Source: Chlamydiia bacterium
Lineage (GTDB): Bacteria > Chlamydiota > Chlamydiia > Chlamydiales > Simkaniaceae
NCBI GenBank assembly: GCA_020440405.1
Contig: JAGROF010000113.1
Span: forward strand, 1 to 8,323
Direction of reading: 5' to 3'
DNA: 8,323 bases
Notes under the pieces: generated by a model
Database searches by the model: none
Told to the model about the DNA's origin: nothing
The model's input: only the letters and a program-made list of their open reading frames with translations
Shown here: piece after piece, positions 1 through 6,391 of the stretch
How the letters are laid out: every line of letters begins with the position of its first letter
Numbering within the stretch: the stretch's first letter is position 1
Position numbers and translations under genes: made by a program

Positions 1-425
1 ACCGATTCGGTCATTTCTTTATCCCGCTCTTCTTGGGTTTCCCCAATGCAAAGAACAGGGAGCAATTCCTCAACAATCGCCCATTTCACTTTGCGGTGGA
101 TCATTTGATCATCTTCATGAAAATGCGCCCGCCTTTCTGAGTGGCCAATGAGCACAAAAGTAGCCCCACTCTCTTTAAGCATTGTTGAGGAGATTTCTCC
201 TGTATAGGCTCCCTTAGGATATTCGCTCATATTCTGCGCCCCAATATTGAGGTAGCTTCCCTGAGCACTTTGAACGGCTGCATCGATGGAAGTGAAGGGA
301 GGAGTGATTCCCACAAAGCATGTGCTTTCCCCAAGATGGGGAAGAAAAGCTTCAACAAATGCCGCTGTTTCGGCAGATGTCATATGCATTTTCCAATTAC
401 CAATAATAAACTGTTGTCTCATCAT
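1..425 (-). CDS. tpiA: Triosephosphate isomerase, N-terminal part (gene runs off the window's left edge)
   Basis: Interconverts dihydroxyacetone phosphate and glyceraldehyde 3-phosphate in cytoplasmic glycolysis/gluconeogenesis. About 141 residues are visible of the usual roughly 250. The start of the protein reads MMRQQFIIGNWKMHM, holding the family's first signature (GNWKM, with the substrate-binding Asn and Lys). IGHSERR follows, and its His is residue 95 when counted from the first ATG (425-423), the same number as the catalytic His95 of the classical enzyme. The stretch LPVLCIGET near the edge is also typical. The catalytic Glu (about residue 167) and the phosphate-binding C-terminal loops lie outside the window. 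Two ATGs in tandem (425 and 422) are possible starts; there is only a weak AGGG just before them. The gene is divergent from xseA with a 72-nt gap, the same neighbourhood I know from Chlamydia. The frame is open to base 1 with no damage, so it is partial only because of the window boundary. Confidence 0.96.
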   Translation of the reverse strand, partial: MMRQQFIIGNWKMHMTSAETAAFVEAFLPHLGESTCFVGITPPFTSIDAAVQSAQGSYLNIGAQNMSEYPKGAYTGEISSTMLKESGATFVLIGHSERRAHFHEDDQMIHRKVKWAIVEELLPVLCIGETQEERDKEMTES

Positions 426-497
426 CCCTGAGAGGATAACACTTTTTTGGAAATATTCCTAGTTGAATTTTCCATTTGAATCATTTAACCTTTCCAT
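426..497. promoter_or_regulatory. Divergent intergenic region of tpiA and the xseA operon
   Basis: These 72 nt must carry or adjoin the promoters for both the leftward tpiA and the rightward xseA operon. They are AT-rich. The best rightward candidate I see is TTGAAT (463-468) with 17 nt to TAACCT (486-491), but the -10 is poor and would start transcription almost at the xseA ATG, so I do not insist on it. No clear Shine-Dalgarno precedes xseA. No operator-like palindrome is evident. Confidence 0.35.
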
Positions 498-1838
498 ATG
501 AAAATTTTGACCGTGACAGAGCTGACTCTTGCAATCAAGAGGCAATTGGAGCCTCGTTTTGCCCACATTCAAGTCAAAGGAGAAGTGACAAACATCCGTG
601 CTCAATCTTCCGGTCACTATTATTTTAGTTTAAAAGATCAAGGCTCTCAGATTTCAGCAGTTCTTTTTAAAGGAAACGCAAAGGGGATCTCTCGCCTCCC
701 AAAAGCAGGAGATCAGATTATTGTCCGGGGAGAGCTTAGCCTCTATCCCCCAAGGGGAACTTATCAAATTATTGTTCGAGAACTTGAGCATGCGGGGGTC
801 GGAGAACTTCTTGTCAAACTCCACCAACTCAAGGAATCTTTAAAACAAAGAGGGTGGCTAGATCCAGAGCATAAAAAACCCCTTCCCCTTTTCCCCAAAA
901 CCATTGGCGTTGTTACAAGCCCAACAGGATCAGTGATTCAAGATATTATTCATGTCCTCAAACGCCGGTATCCTCATTTTCATCTCCTTCTAAATCCTGT
1001 CCGTGTCCAGGGAGAAACTGCTGCTGCTGAGATTGCAGCCGCGATTCAAACATTCAATACCCACTGCCTTTGTGATGTCATGATTGTCGGGCGTGGCGGA
1101 GGAAGCCTTGAAGATCTTTGGCCTTTCAATGAAGAATGTGTAGCCGAGGCAATTTTTCATTCGAAAATTCCCATTATTTCAGCTGTGGGACATGAAACCG
1201 ATGTGACCCTTGCCGACTGCGTGGCAGATGTGCGTGCACCCACTCCTTCTGCCGCCGCGGAAATCTCTGTCAAAGAGCTAACGACTCAAAATGCCTTCCT
1301 GATAGATGCGCAGCAGCGCTTTGATCAGCTCCTTAAGCAAACAATTCGCCATAAAAGTGCTTTGATTGAAGGGGCAGCACGTCATCCCCTTCTAGCGTCC
1401 CCCTTTGCAATCTTATCGGAACATTACCAGCGCGTTGATGATTTTCAAATGCAGACAGACAGGTCGATGCGCCATCAACTCAGCCACCAAGCTCTCCTCC
1501 TTACCTCTCTTAAACGGGAACTTCAAGGAAAACGGCCTGAAGGAGAACTCAAAACCTTAAAAGAAAAGCTCCAAAGATATGCTGAAGGGATTCATGTGGC
1601 GATGTGCCATCTGCTCAAACGAAAAGATGAACACTTAAAACAACTCTCTACCCATCTTCATAGCGTCAACCCTGAAACAATCCTAAAAAAAGGTTATTGT
1701 ATCCCCTTTGCGGAAAAAGGAAATTCCGTTATGATGTCGTCACGTGGAGCTATTCCCGGATCGAGAATGCGTCTCCGCTTTCATGATGGAACAGTCCACA
1801 CCCGCATAGAGGAGGTCAATGGAACCAAAGCAAAATGA
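498..1838 (+). CDS. xseA: Exodeoxyribonuclease VII large subunit
   Basis: Catalytic subunit of exonuclease VII, which degrades single-stranded DNA from both ends into oligonucleotides in repair and in clearing damaged DNA; it works in a complex with several XseB subunits. The 446-residue product is close to the usual 400-460. Domains: an N-terminal OB-fold (about 1-100, with the SGHYYFSLKD strand pair), the catalytic domain (about 120-330), a helical, charged region (about 260-385) that binds XseB, and a short C-terminal beta segment (KKGYCIPF onward). The core motif GRGGGSLEDLW is at 198-208, and AVGHETDVTLAD holds H232 and D235, which match the essential His238/Asp241 of the E. coli enzyme; R199 matches Arg205. 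RAPTPSAAAE follows as in all homologues. The start ATG at 498 gives the expected N-terminus (LTVTELTLAIKRQLE) but has no good ribosome binding site. First gene of the operon; its 3' end overlaps xseB by 20 nt. Confidence 0.97.
   Translation: MKILTVTELTLAIKRQLEPRFAHIQVKGEVTNIRAQSSGHYYFSLKDQGSQISAVLFKGNAKGISRLPKAGDQIIVRGELSLYPPRGTYQIIVRELEHAGVGELLVKLHQLKESLKQRGWLDPEHKKPLPLFPKTIGVVTSPTGSVIQDIIHVLKRRYPHFHLLLNPVRVQGETAAAEIAAAIQTFNTHCLCDVMIVGRGGGSLEDLWPFNEECVAEAIFHSKIPIISAVGHETDVTLADCVADVRAPTPSAAAEISVKELTTQNAFLIDAQQRFDQLLKQTIRHKSALIEGAARHPLLASPFAILSEHYQRVDDFQMQTDRSMRHQLSHQALLLTSLKRELQGKRPEGELKTLKEKLQRYAEGIHVAMCHLLKRKDEHLKQLSTHLHSVNPETILKKGYCIPFAEKGNSVMMSSRGAIPGSRMRLRFHDGTVHTRIEEVNGTKAK
1810..1815 (+). 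promoter_or_regulatory. Shine-Dalgarno site of xseB, inside the end of xseA
   Basis: AGGAGG sits 3 nt before the xseB ATG at 1819 and lies within the last codons of xseA. It fixes the xseB start and contrasts with the absence of a clear site before xseA and dxs. The small subunit is needed in several copies per large subunit, so a strong internal site fits that stoichiometry (inference). Confidence 0.65.
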
Positions 1839-2097
1839 AAATTTCTCCTTTGAAGAAGCTTATGCGCGACTCGAAGGGATCCTGAGCGAGCTGAATAGCG
1901 GAGAAACCCCTCTTGAAACCTCCCTAAAACTTTATGAGGAAGCCAACAAACTTATCACTCTCTGCTCTTCTAAGCTTAACCAAGCCGAGCAAAAAATCGA
2001 AATGCTGATTAAATCACGGGATGAGGCCCCACAGGTCGCTCCCTTTACCCCAGAGTCTGAAAAGGTCCTCGATACAGCCCATGACACCTATTCTTGA
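1819..2097 (+). CDS. xseB: Exodeoxyribonuclease VII small subunit
   Basis: Non-catalytic helical subunit that binds the coiled-coil part of XseA and is required for exonuclease VII activity. The 92-residue product is slightly longer than the typical 70-85. The family core is clear: [21 protein letters not shown] (residues 9-29) followed by [33 protein letters not shown], two amphipathic helices separated by a Gly-containing turn. The last 20 or so residues (after IKSRDEAP) are low in family similarity and probably disordered. It starts 20 nt before the end of xseA, behind a strong AGGAGG, and its end overlaps the dxs start by 17 nt, so all three genes should be made from one mRNA with coupled translation. 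Confidence 0.93.
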   Translation: MEPKQNENFSFEEAYARLEGILSELNSGETPLETSLKLYEEANKLITLCSSKLNQAEQKIEMLIKSRDEAPQVAPFTPESEKVLDTAHDTYS

Positions 2098-3958
2098 TGC
2101 TCTTTCCCATCCTCAAGAGGTAAAAAAACTCACGCCAAGTGAACTGAAAGCGCTTGCCGATGAAATCCGCATCCGGATTATGGATGTCTTGTCTGTCACA
2201 GGAGGACATCTCTCCTCAAACCTAGGAATTGTCGAACTCACCCTTGCCCTCCATCGCGTCTTTGATTCCCCTCAAGATAAGTTTATCTTTGATGTGGGAC
2301 ACCAAACCTACGTACACAAACTTCTCACAGGGAGGAATCCCCGATTTCCTACTCTAAGACAAACCAATGGCCTTTCTGGATTTTCGCATCCCCCTGAATC
2401 TCCCCACGACCATTTTTACTCAGGGCATGCAGGAAATGCGCTTTCTCTTTCCTTAGGGGTTGCCAAAAACCGTGATTTGCGCGCTAAAGAGGAAATGATC
2501 ATCCCGATCCTGGGAGACGCCGCGTTTACCTGTGGCTTAACTCTAGAAGCGATGAATAATATACCGAGAAAGCTTAAAAAATTTCTCGTTGTCCTCAATG
2601 ATAATGCGATGTCAATCTCCAAAAATGTGGGAGCGATTACCAACATCTTAAGCCGCTTTTTCAATAGCCCCACAGCGAATAACATCTACGAGGAACTCAC
2701 CCATATCGTCACGAAAATTCCTGGATATGGTGAAGTCCTTGCCAAGCAGGGAAATCGCATGAAGGAGTCGATGAAAAATCTGATCAGCACCGCTCCTTTT
2801 TTTGAACAGTTTGGCCTTGCTTATGTGGGACCGATCGACGGACATGACATCAAAAAGCTTGTCGAAACCTTTGAAGCGTTAAAAGATGTTGATCATCCGA
2901 CCATTGTTCATATCCTCACCGTTAAGGGGCAAGGCATGAAAAATGCCATCAATAATCCCACCCCATACCATGGAGCAAAACCTTTTAATCGAGTCACGGG
3001 AGAATTTCATCCTCCCAAAAGTCAACGCCCCACCTTTCCCAAAGTCTTTGGCAAACATCTATTGAAGATGGCCGATGAGGATCCCCATATTGTTGCCATT
3101 ACCCCCGCCATGCCTGTAGGATCCTGCTTGGACCAATTGATGAAAAAATACCCTGATCGATGTATCGACGTTGGGATTGCAGAGGGACATTCCATTGCTT
3201 ATGCGGGAGGCTTGGGGCATGGAGGAAAACTCAAGGTTGTGGCCTGCGTTTACTCTTCCTTCCTGCAGCGCGCTTTTGATAATGTCTACCACGATGTCTG
3301 TATTCAACAGTCTCCCATTGTGATTGCCGTTGATCGTGGAGGGCTCGCTACAGGAGATGGAGTCACAGCTCAAGGACTCTATGATATCTCCTACCTAAAT
3401 GCAATGCCAGGAATGGTCATTGCCCAACCGAGGAATGGCCATGTGTTAAAAGAGCTCCTTGAAAGTGCTTTTGATTACCAAAAAACCATTGCTATCCGTT
3501 ATCCCAACCTTTCAACAGAAGAAACCGATCAGCCCATTGAAAAACGCGAGCTCGGCAAAGGAGAAGTCTTAGTCGAAGGAGAAGAGGTTGTCATCCTTTC
3601 TCTCGGGCACATGGATACCATTGCCCTCAAGGCGCAAAGTCTTCTTCAAGCAGAAGGCATCCATGCCTGCGTCATCGATCCCATTTTCGTCAAACCTCTT
3701 GATGAGTCTCTTTTGCTCCCACGCATTAAAAAAGCTCAAATGGTCATCACAATCGAAGAACACTCATTGCAAGGGGGACTCGGTTCGATTATAAACAATT
3801 TCATGATGCATCAAGGGCTTGGACACATTCCTGTGAAAAATTTTGGAATTCCTGATAGCCTGATTGAGCATGGAAGCCACCAAGATCTCCTTGAGAAGTA
3901 TGGGATCACTCCTGAAAATGTGGCGCAAGCTGCTTTATCCCTTATGAGTATGGTATGA
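2081..3958 (+). CDS. dxs: 1-deoxy-D-xylulose-5-phosphate synthase
   Basis: Thiamine-diphosphate enzyme that condenses pyruvate with glyceraldehyde 3-phosphate to give DXP, the first step of the MEP isoprenoid pathway (also a precursor route to thiamine and pyridoxal phosphate). I place the start at ATG 2081 ([17 protein letters not shown]), giving 625 residues against 620 in E. coli; the frame is open to an ATG at 2021, but that 20-residue addition is unlike the family and lies wholly in xseB. Visible active-site features (E. coli number in brackets): GGHLSSNLG with H43 (49), ThDP/metal motif GDAAF with D146 and NDNAMS at 173-178, catalytic E368 (370) in GIAEGH, Y391 (392), R397 (398), R419 (420), the Asp of GDG (427) and R473 (478). 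The position of E. coli His431 is Ala430 here (VTAQG). GDA in place of GDG is, as I recall, also found in Chlamydia. Overlaps xseB by 17 nt and nadK by 4 nt; no strong ribosome binding site, so translation is probably coupled. Confidence 0.95.
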   Translation: MTPILDALSHPQEVKKLTPSELKALADEIRIRIMDVLSVTGGHLSSNLGIVELTLALHRVFDSPQDKFIFDVGHQTYVHKLLTGRNPRFPTLRQTNGLSGFSHPPESPHDHFYSGHAGNALSLSLGVAKNRDLRAKEEMIIPILGDAAFTCGLTLEAMNNIPRKLKKFLVVLNDNAMSISKNVGAITNILSRFFNSPTANNIYEELTHIVTKIPGYGEVLAKQGNRMKESMKNLISTAPFFEQFGLAYVGPIDGHDIKKLVETFEALKDVDHPTIVHILTVKGQGMKNAINNPTPYHGAKPFNRVTGEFHPPKSQRPTFPKVFGKHLLKMADEDPHIVAITPAMPVGSCLDQLMKKYPDRCIDVGIAEGHSIAYAGGLGHGGKLKVVACVYSSFLQRAFDNVYHDVCIQQSPIVIAVDRGGLATGDGVTAQGLYDISYLNAMPGMVIAQPRNGHVLKELLESAFDYQKTIAIRYPNLSTEETDQPIEKRELGKGEVLVEGEEVVILSLGHMDTIALKAQSLLQAEGIHACVIDPIFVKPLDESLLLPRIKKAQMVITIEEHSLQGGLGSIINNFMMHQGLGHIPVKNFGIPDSLIEHGSHQDLLEKYGITPENVAQAALSLMSMV

Positions 3959-4794
3959 AAGTTGCCCTCTTTCCCAAAGTTCACGAAGAAGAATCGAAGA
4001 AACTTGCTCAAGATGTCTTGAACTTCTTAAACAGTCGCAAGGTCAAAGTGGTCGTAGAAGACGATAAAGCCTCTGCATTAGGAGCCACTCCCCTTGCCTC
4101 AGTAGATCCTCAAACTATCGATATCTTGATTACCATGGGAGGAGACGGATCGATTCTCCGAGTGGCTCATCAGTATTCTCACTTAGATGCGGCAATTCTT
4201 GGAATCAACCTGGGTCATTTGGGATTCATGGCAGATGTTAAAATTGCGGACATCATTCCTGGGCTGGAAAACCTTGTCTCAAGTCGTTTTTCCATCCAAG
4301 AGCGCCTCATGCTTGAAGGGGAATCAAGCGATCACCACACCTTTTTTGCGATCAATGATTGTGTCTTGCACCGCGCACGCAACCCTAGTCTGGTAGAAAT
4401 CACAATTCATGTGGACAACCTCTTTTTAAACACCTTTGAAGCCGATGGCGTGATCATTGCAACCCCTAATGGTTCAACCGCTTATTCTTTAGCTGCAGGA
4501 GGGCCTATTGTCAGCCCAGACATTGAAGCGATTGTCATTACACCGATTTGTCCCCACACGATTTCTAACCGCCCCATTGTACTCACTCCCAGCCAAAACA
4601 TCCGGATCGAATACAAAGGACACAAAGAAGCCATCGAGTTTGTCACAGATGGCTTGCACCACTTTGAAATGAAAGCTGGAGATCAAGTTCATCTACGAAA
4701 AAGCCCCAAAACGTTCAAGCTTGTCAATCTAAAAGGAATTGACTACTTCTCCACACTCCGCCATAAGCTTGGCTGGTCTGGAAAACTCAGATAA
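3955..4794 (+). CDS. nadK: NAD kinase (ATP/polyphosphate-NAD kinase)
   Basis: Phosphorylates NAD+ to NADP+ in the cytoplasm, the only de novo source of NADP(H). The 279-residue length fits the family (about 260-300). The first domain carries the catalytic GGDG motif (62-65, Asp64) in [12 protein letters not shown] and then [10 protein letters not shown]. The second, beta-rich domain has [30 protein letters not shown] (NGSTAY at 172-177), the Pro-His segment CPHTISNRP, and the C-terminal [14 protein letters not shown] typical of the family's end. Small departures are ND instead of the commoner NE, and Asn instead of Thr/Ser before GSTAY; neither removes a catalytic residue. The ATG overlaps the dxs stop in an ATGA arrangement, so the gene depends on upstream translation. 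Its product supplies cofactor for the NADPH-using second MEP step (Dxr), though co-transcription with dxs does not prove a regulatory link. Confidence 0.95.
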   Translation: MKVALFPKVHEEESKKLAQDVLNFLNSRKVKVVVEDDKASALGATPLASVDPQTIDILITMGGDGSILRVAHQYSHLDAAILGINLGHLGFMADVKIADIIPGLENLVSSRFSIQERLMLEGESSDHHTFFAINDCVLHRARNPSLVEITIHVDNLFLNTFEADGVIIATPNGSTAYSLAAGGPIVSPDIEAIVITPICPHTISNRPIVLTPSQNIRIEYKGHKEAIEFVTDGLHHFEMKAGDQVHLRKSPKTFKLVNLKGIDYFSTLRHKLGWSGKLR

Positions 4795-4828
4795 ATCGTA
4801 TAAAGCCTCCGACGCCTAAATGTTTTTT

Positions 4829-4892
4829 AAACCACCGAGAACACAGAGATGCTCTTATTTCTCTGTGCTCTCTGTGTTCTCCGTGGTTTTTT
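4829..4892 (+). terminator. Long imperfect hairpin plus T run after nadK
   Basis: Bases 4829-4849 pair with 4869-4889 as a 21-bp stem with one C-C mismatch (4836/4882) around a 19-nt loop, and T6 (4887-4892) ends the right arm. It stands 34 nt after the nadK stop and is well placed to end the xseA-nadK transcript. The stem is made of a repeated 9-bp unit (next entry), so it may be an inserted repeat element that also acts as terminator. The large loop makes it weaker than a textbook terminator. Confidence 0.6.
4861..4887 (+). repeat. Three tandem 9-bp units, consensus CTCTGTGNT (copy 1)
   Basis: Units lie at 4861-4869, 4870-4878 and 4879-4887. Two inverted units are present in the opposite arm (about 4831-4848), which makes the hairpin. 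The same three-unit block recurs at 6342-6368 in the same orientation, with 23 of 27 positions identical by hand count, and both blocks are preceded by ATTT and followed by a T6 run. Sequences of the CTCTGTG/TTCTCTGTGG kind are, to my knowledge, common dispersed intergenic repeats in several bacterial phyla. Confidence 0.75.
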
Positions 4893-4958
4893 ATGGGGAT
4901 GCAGACAGTGAAAAAAGCCAAGTTTTGAAATACGATTGGTATAAAAGTAAATAATTAG

Positions 4959-4987
4959 TTGCAAAAAGTATCAACCTCCCTTATAGA
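4959..4987 (+). promoter_or_regulatory. Candidate housekeeping-sigma promoter for the outer membrane protein gene
   Basis: TTGCAA (4959-4964) and TATAGA (4982-4987) are separated by 17 nt, with A/T-rich DNA upstream. Each hexamer differs from the sigma70-type consensus (sigma66 in Chlamydiae) at two positions or fewer. Transcription would start near 4994, leaving a leader of about 38 nt. It lies after the hairpin that ends the previous operon, so the gene is probably transcribed alone. Confidence 0.6.
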
Positions 4988-5017
4988 AATGAAAAAGGAC
5001 TATTAGTTAACTATTTT

Positions 5018-5022
5018 GGGAG
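5018..5022 (+). promoter_or_regulatory. Ribosome binding site of the outer membrane protein gene
   Basis: GGGAG lies 9 nt before the ATG at 5032 and supports that start, which also gives a complete signal peptide. Confidence 0.6.
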
Positions 5023-5031
5023 TCTCAAAAC

Positions 5032-6192
5032 ATGAAGAGCCACTTTATAAAACTTGCCTCAAGTGCCGCTTTTTCATTTGTTTTGGCATCATCAGCCTTC
5101 GCGGGAATTGATGATCGACTGGACACTTTGGAAAAGGACATGCAAGAAGTTTCTGCGCGTAATCCGCAGGACACTTTAGGCGCTAGCTTTGTCACAAGCC
5201 GCCCTGAGGTGAAGGGAAACAACTGGTTTCTCACTTTAGATATTACCTATTGGCACACCAAAATGGGTGGAACAGAGTATGCTTACTCTCTCCAACCCAA
5301 TTTCAGCGGAAACGTTCTTCTTCCCCAGATTAATGGGGATATGAAGGAAAACGATTTTGGCTGGGATGTTGGTGTCAAAGTAGGACTAGGATACAAAACG
5401 CCCCATGACGCTTGGGACATTTATGCACGGTATACCTATTTTAATAGTGATGACACTTCAAGTTCTTCAAAAGCAGAACCTTCTGCTCTTGTTTCACTTA
5501 CAAACTTTGCGCTGCTTTTTGCAAACAAAGTTAAGTCTCATGTGGAGATTGACTACGATAACGTCGATCTAGAGCTTGCTCGCAGCTATTTCTATAGCCA
5601 GTATCTCGCGTTCCGCCCTCACTTTGATTTGAAAACGACTTGGATCGATATCGACCAAGACGTTCAGATCACAGCTTCATCGATTAACGGGGGAACACGC
5701 CCTGTGAACACCGATGGGCTGGATTTCAAAACAAAAGATGACTGCCGCTTCTGGGGACTTGGGCCTCGCGTTGGAATCGACAGTAAATGGTTCCTAGGAT
5801 ATGGATTCCATATCTTTGGAGACCTTGCTGGATCGGTTCAATACGGCTATTTCAAAACCGAAGCACGAGAATTTGTTCCTCCAAGTGCTCTTCCCTTCAT
5901 ACCAGATGGGCAAGTACTTAAAATGAAACATAAATTCCACCGCTTTATCCCTTCTGTCCAAATGTTCTTGGGATTAGGGTATGACACGTATCTCAATGAT
6001 GAAAAACAACATCTGGGATTCAAACTCGGTTATGAAGTCCAGTACTACTGGAGAGTCAATCAAATTACTAAAGGTGATGAATTTACATTTAACGTAGGAC
6101 AAAACCAAATTCAAACACGTTTGGCATTTGAGAAAGCTTCAGAAGATCTCATGTTCTATGGAATCACCGGAGAAGTGCGCTTAGATTTCTAA
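5032..6192 (+). CDS. Secreted beta-barrel outer membrane protein, Legionella major OMP (Lpg1974)-like / MOMP-like
   Basis: Probable pore-forming outer membrane protein of 386 residues. Residues 1-24 are a Sec signal peptide: K-rich start, Ala/Ser/Phe-rich core, and an AFA cleavage site before GIDDRL. A short charged helical stretch follows (about 26-42). The remainder is alternating aromatic/polar strands typical of a barrel: WFLTLDITYWHTKMGG, FGWDVGVKVGLGY, WDIYARYTYF, FWGLGPRVGID, YGFHIFGDLAGSVQYGYF, LGFKLGYEVQYYW. It ends in GEVRLDF, a C-terminal Phe as in BAM-recognised barrels. WDVGV..G.GY and FWGLGPRVG are the pattern I associate with the Legionella OMP family (PF05150), also expanded in Simkania and Waddlia as MOMP-like proteins. 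Only one Cys (C238) is present, unlike the Cys-rich Chlamydia MOMP, so disulfide cross-linking would be limited. Own promoter, ribosome binding site and terminator. The family call rests on pattern recognition; the pore substrate cannot be told. Confidence 0.82.
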   Translation: MKSHFIKLASSAAFSFVLASSAFAGIDDRLDTLEKDMQEVSARNPQDTLGASFVTSRPEVKGNNWFLTLDITYWHTKMGGTEYAYSLQPNFSGNVLLPQINGDMKENDFGWDVGVKVGLGYKTPHDAWDIYARYTYFNSDDTSSSSKAEPSALVSLTNFALLFANKVKSHVEIDYDNVDLELARSYFYSQYLAFRPHFDLKTTWIDIDQDVQITASSINGGTRPVNTDGLDFKTKDDCRFWGLGPRVGIDSKWFLGYGFHIFGDLAGSVQYGYFKTEAREFVPPSALPFIPDGQVLKMKHKFHRFIPSVQMFLGLGYDTYLNDEKQHLGFKLGYEVQYYWRVNQITKGDEFTFNVGQNQIQTRLAFEKASEDLMFYGITGEVRLDF

Positions 6193-6213
6193 GAACGCAT
6201 CGATCCCCTCAAG

Positions 6214-6247
6214 AAAAAGCCTCCAATCGATGATTGGGGGCTTTTTT
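6214..6247. terminator. Strong intrinsic terminator between convergent omp and cydB, probably bidirectional
   Basis: Bases 6214-6228 pair with 6232-6246: GCCTCCAATC against GATTGGGGGC with one G-U pair, flanked by A5 on the left and T6 (6242-6247) on the right, around a 3-nt loop. It begins 22 nt after the omp stop codon. Since the A run gives a U run on the other strand, it can also stop the leftward cydAB transcript, whose stop codon is 145 nt away. Confidence 0.88.
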
Positions 6248-6299
6248 ATGTGAATAAATATCCTCAGAGAAGGTGTAATGCTACTCATTCAGCCAGGTC

Positions 6300-6334
6300 T
6301 ATACCCAACCAACTTTTGAAGTTGTTTGGGTATA
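6300..6334. repeat. Palindrome in the omp-cydB gap
   Basis: Bases 6300-6315 pair with 6319-6334 as a 16-bp stem with a single C-T mismatch (6309/6325) and a 3-nt loop; the ends read TATACCCAA and TTGGGTATA in inverted form. It lies 7 nt before the second 9-bp-unit repeat block. On the plus strand it is followed by the T-rich TTTCTTTCT, so it could act as a weak second terminator, but its regular ends look more like a dispersed palindromic repeat. Confidence 0.6.
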
Positions 6335-6341
6335 TTTCTTT

Positions 6342-6368
6342 CTCTGTGTACTCTCTGTTCTCTGTGGT
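6342..6368 (+). repeat. Three tandem 9-bp units, consensus CTCTGTGNT (copy 2)
   Basis: Units at 6342-6350, 6351-6359 and 6360-6368, followed by A and T6 (6370-6375). Same orientation and order as the block at 4861-4887, 23 of 27 identical. Unlike copy 1 it has no inverted partner, so it does not form the long hairpin. It sits between the palindrome and the end of cydB, in non-coding DNA. Confidence 0.72.
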
Positions 6369-6391
6369 ATTTTTTAATTTAGGGAGACGTT

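Noticed and set aside
463..491. TTGAAT-17-TAACCT as the xseA promoter
   Set aside because: The -10 element is poor and the start would fall at about the ATG itself, leaving no leader; kept only as a weak possibility in the intergenic entry.
2021..2080. Longer N-terminus for Dxs starting at ATG 2021
   Set aside because: The extra 20 residues are Arg/Ser/Pro-rich, do not resemble DXS N-termini, lie entirely within xseB in another frame, and have no ribosome binding site. Starting at 2081 gives the family length and a typical [17 protein letters not shown] beginning.
2416..2845. Minus-strand open frames opposite dxs (2416-2685, 2648-2845, and others at 3059-3373 and 3569-3763)
   Set aside because: All lie inside the conserved dxs coding sequence and have no family resemblance, so they are shadows.
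4861..4887. Short tandem units as a CRISPR remnant
   Set aside because: The 9-bp units abut without spacers, and there are no cas genes nearby.
4794..4937. MITE-like element bounded by inverted AATCGTAT / ATACGATT (4794-4801 and 4930-4937)
   Set aside because: The 8-bp inverted pair encloses the hairpin neatly, but a match of this length is expected by chance within a few hundred bases, it does not extend further, and no target-site duplication is seen.
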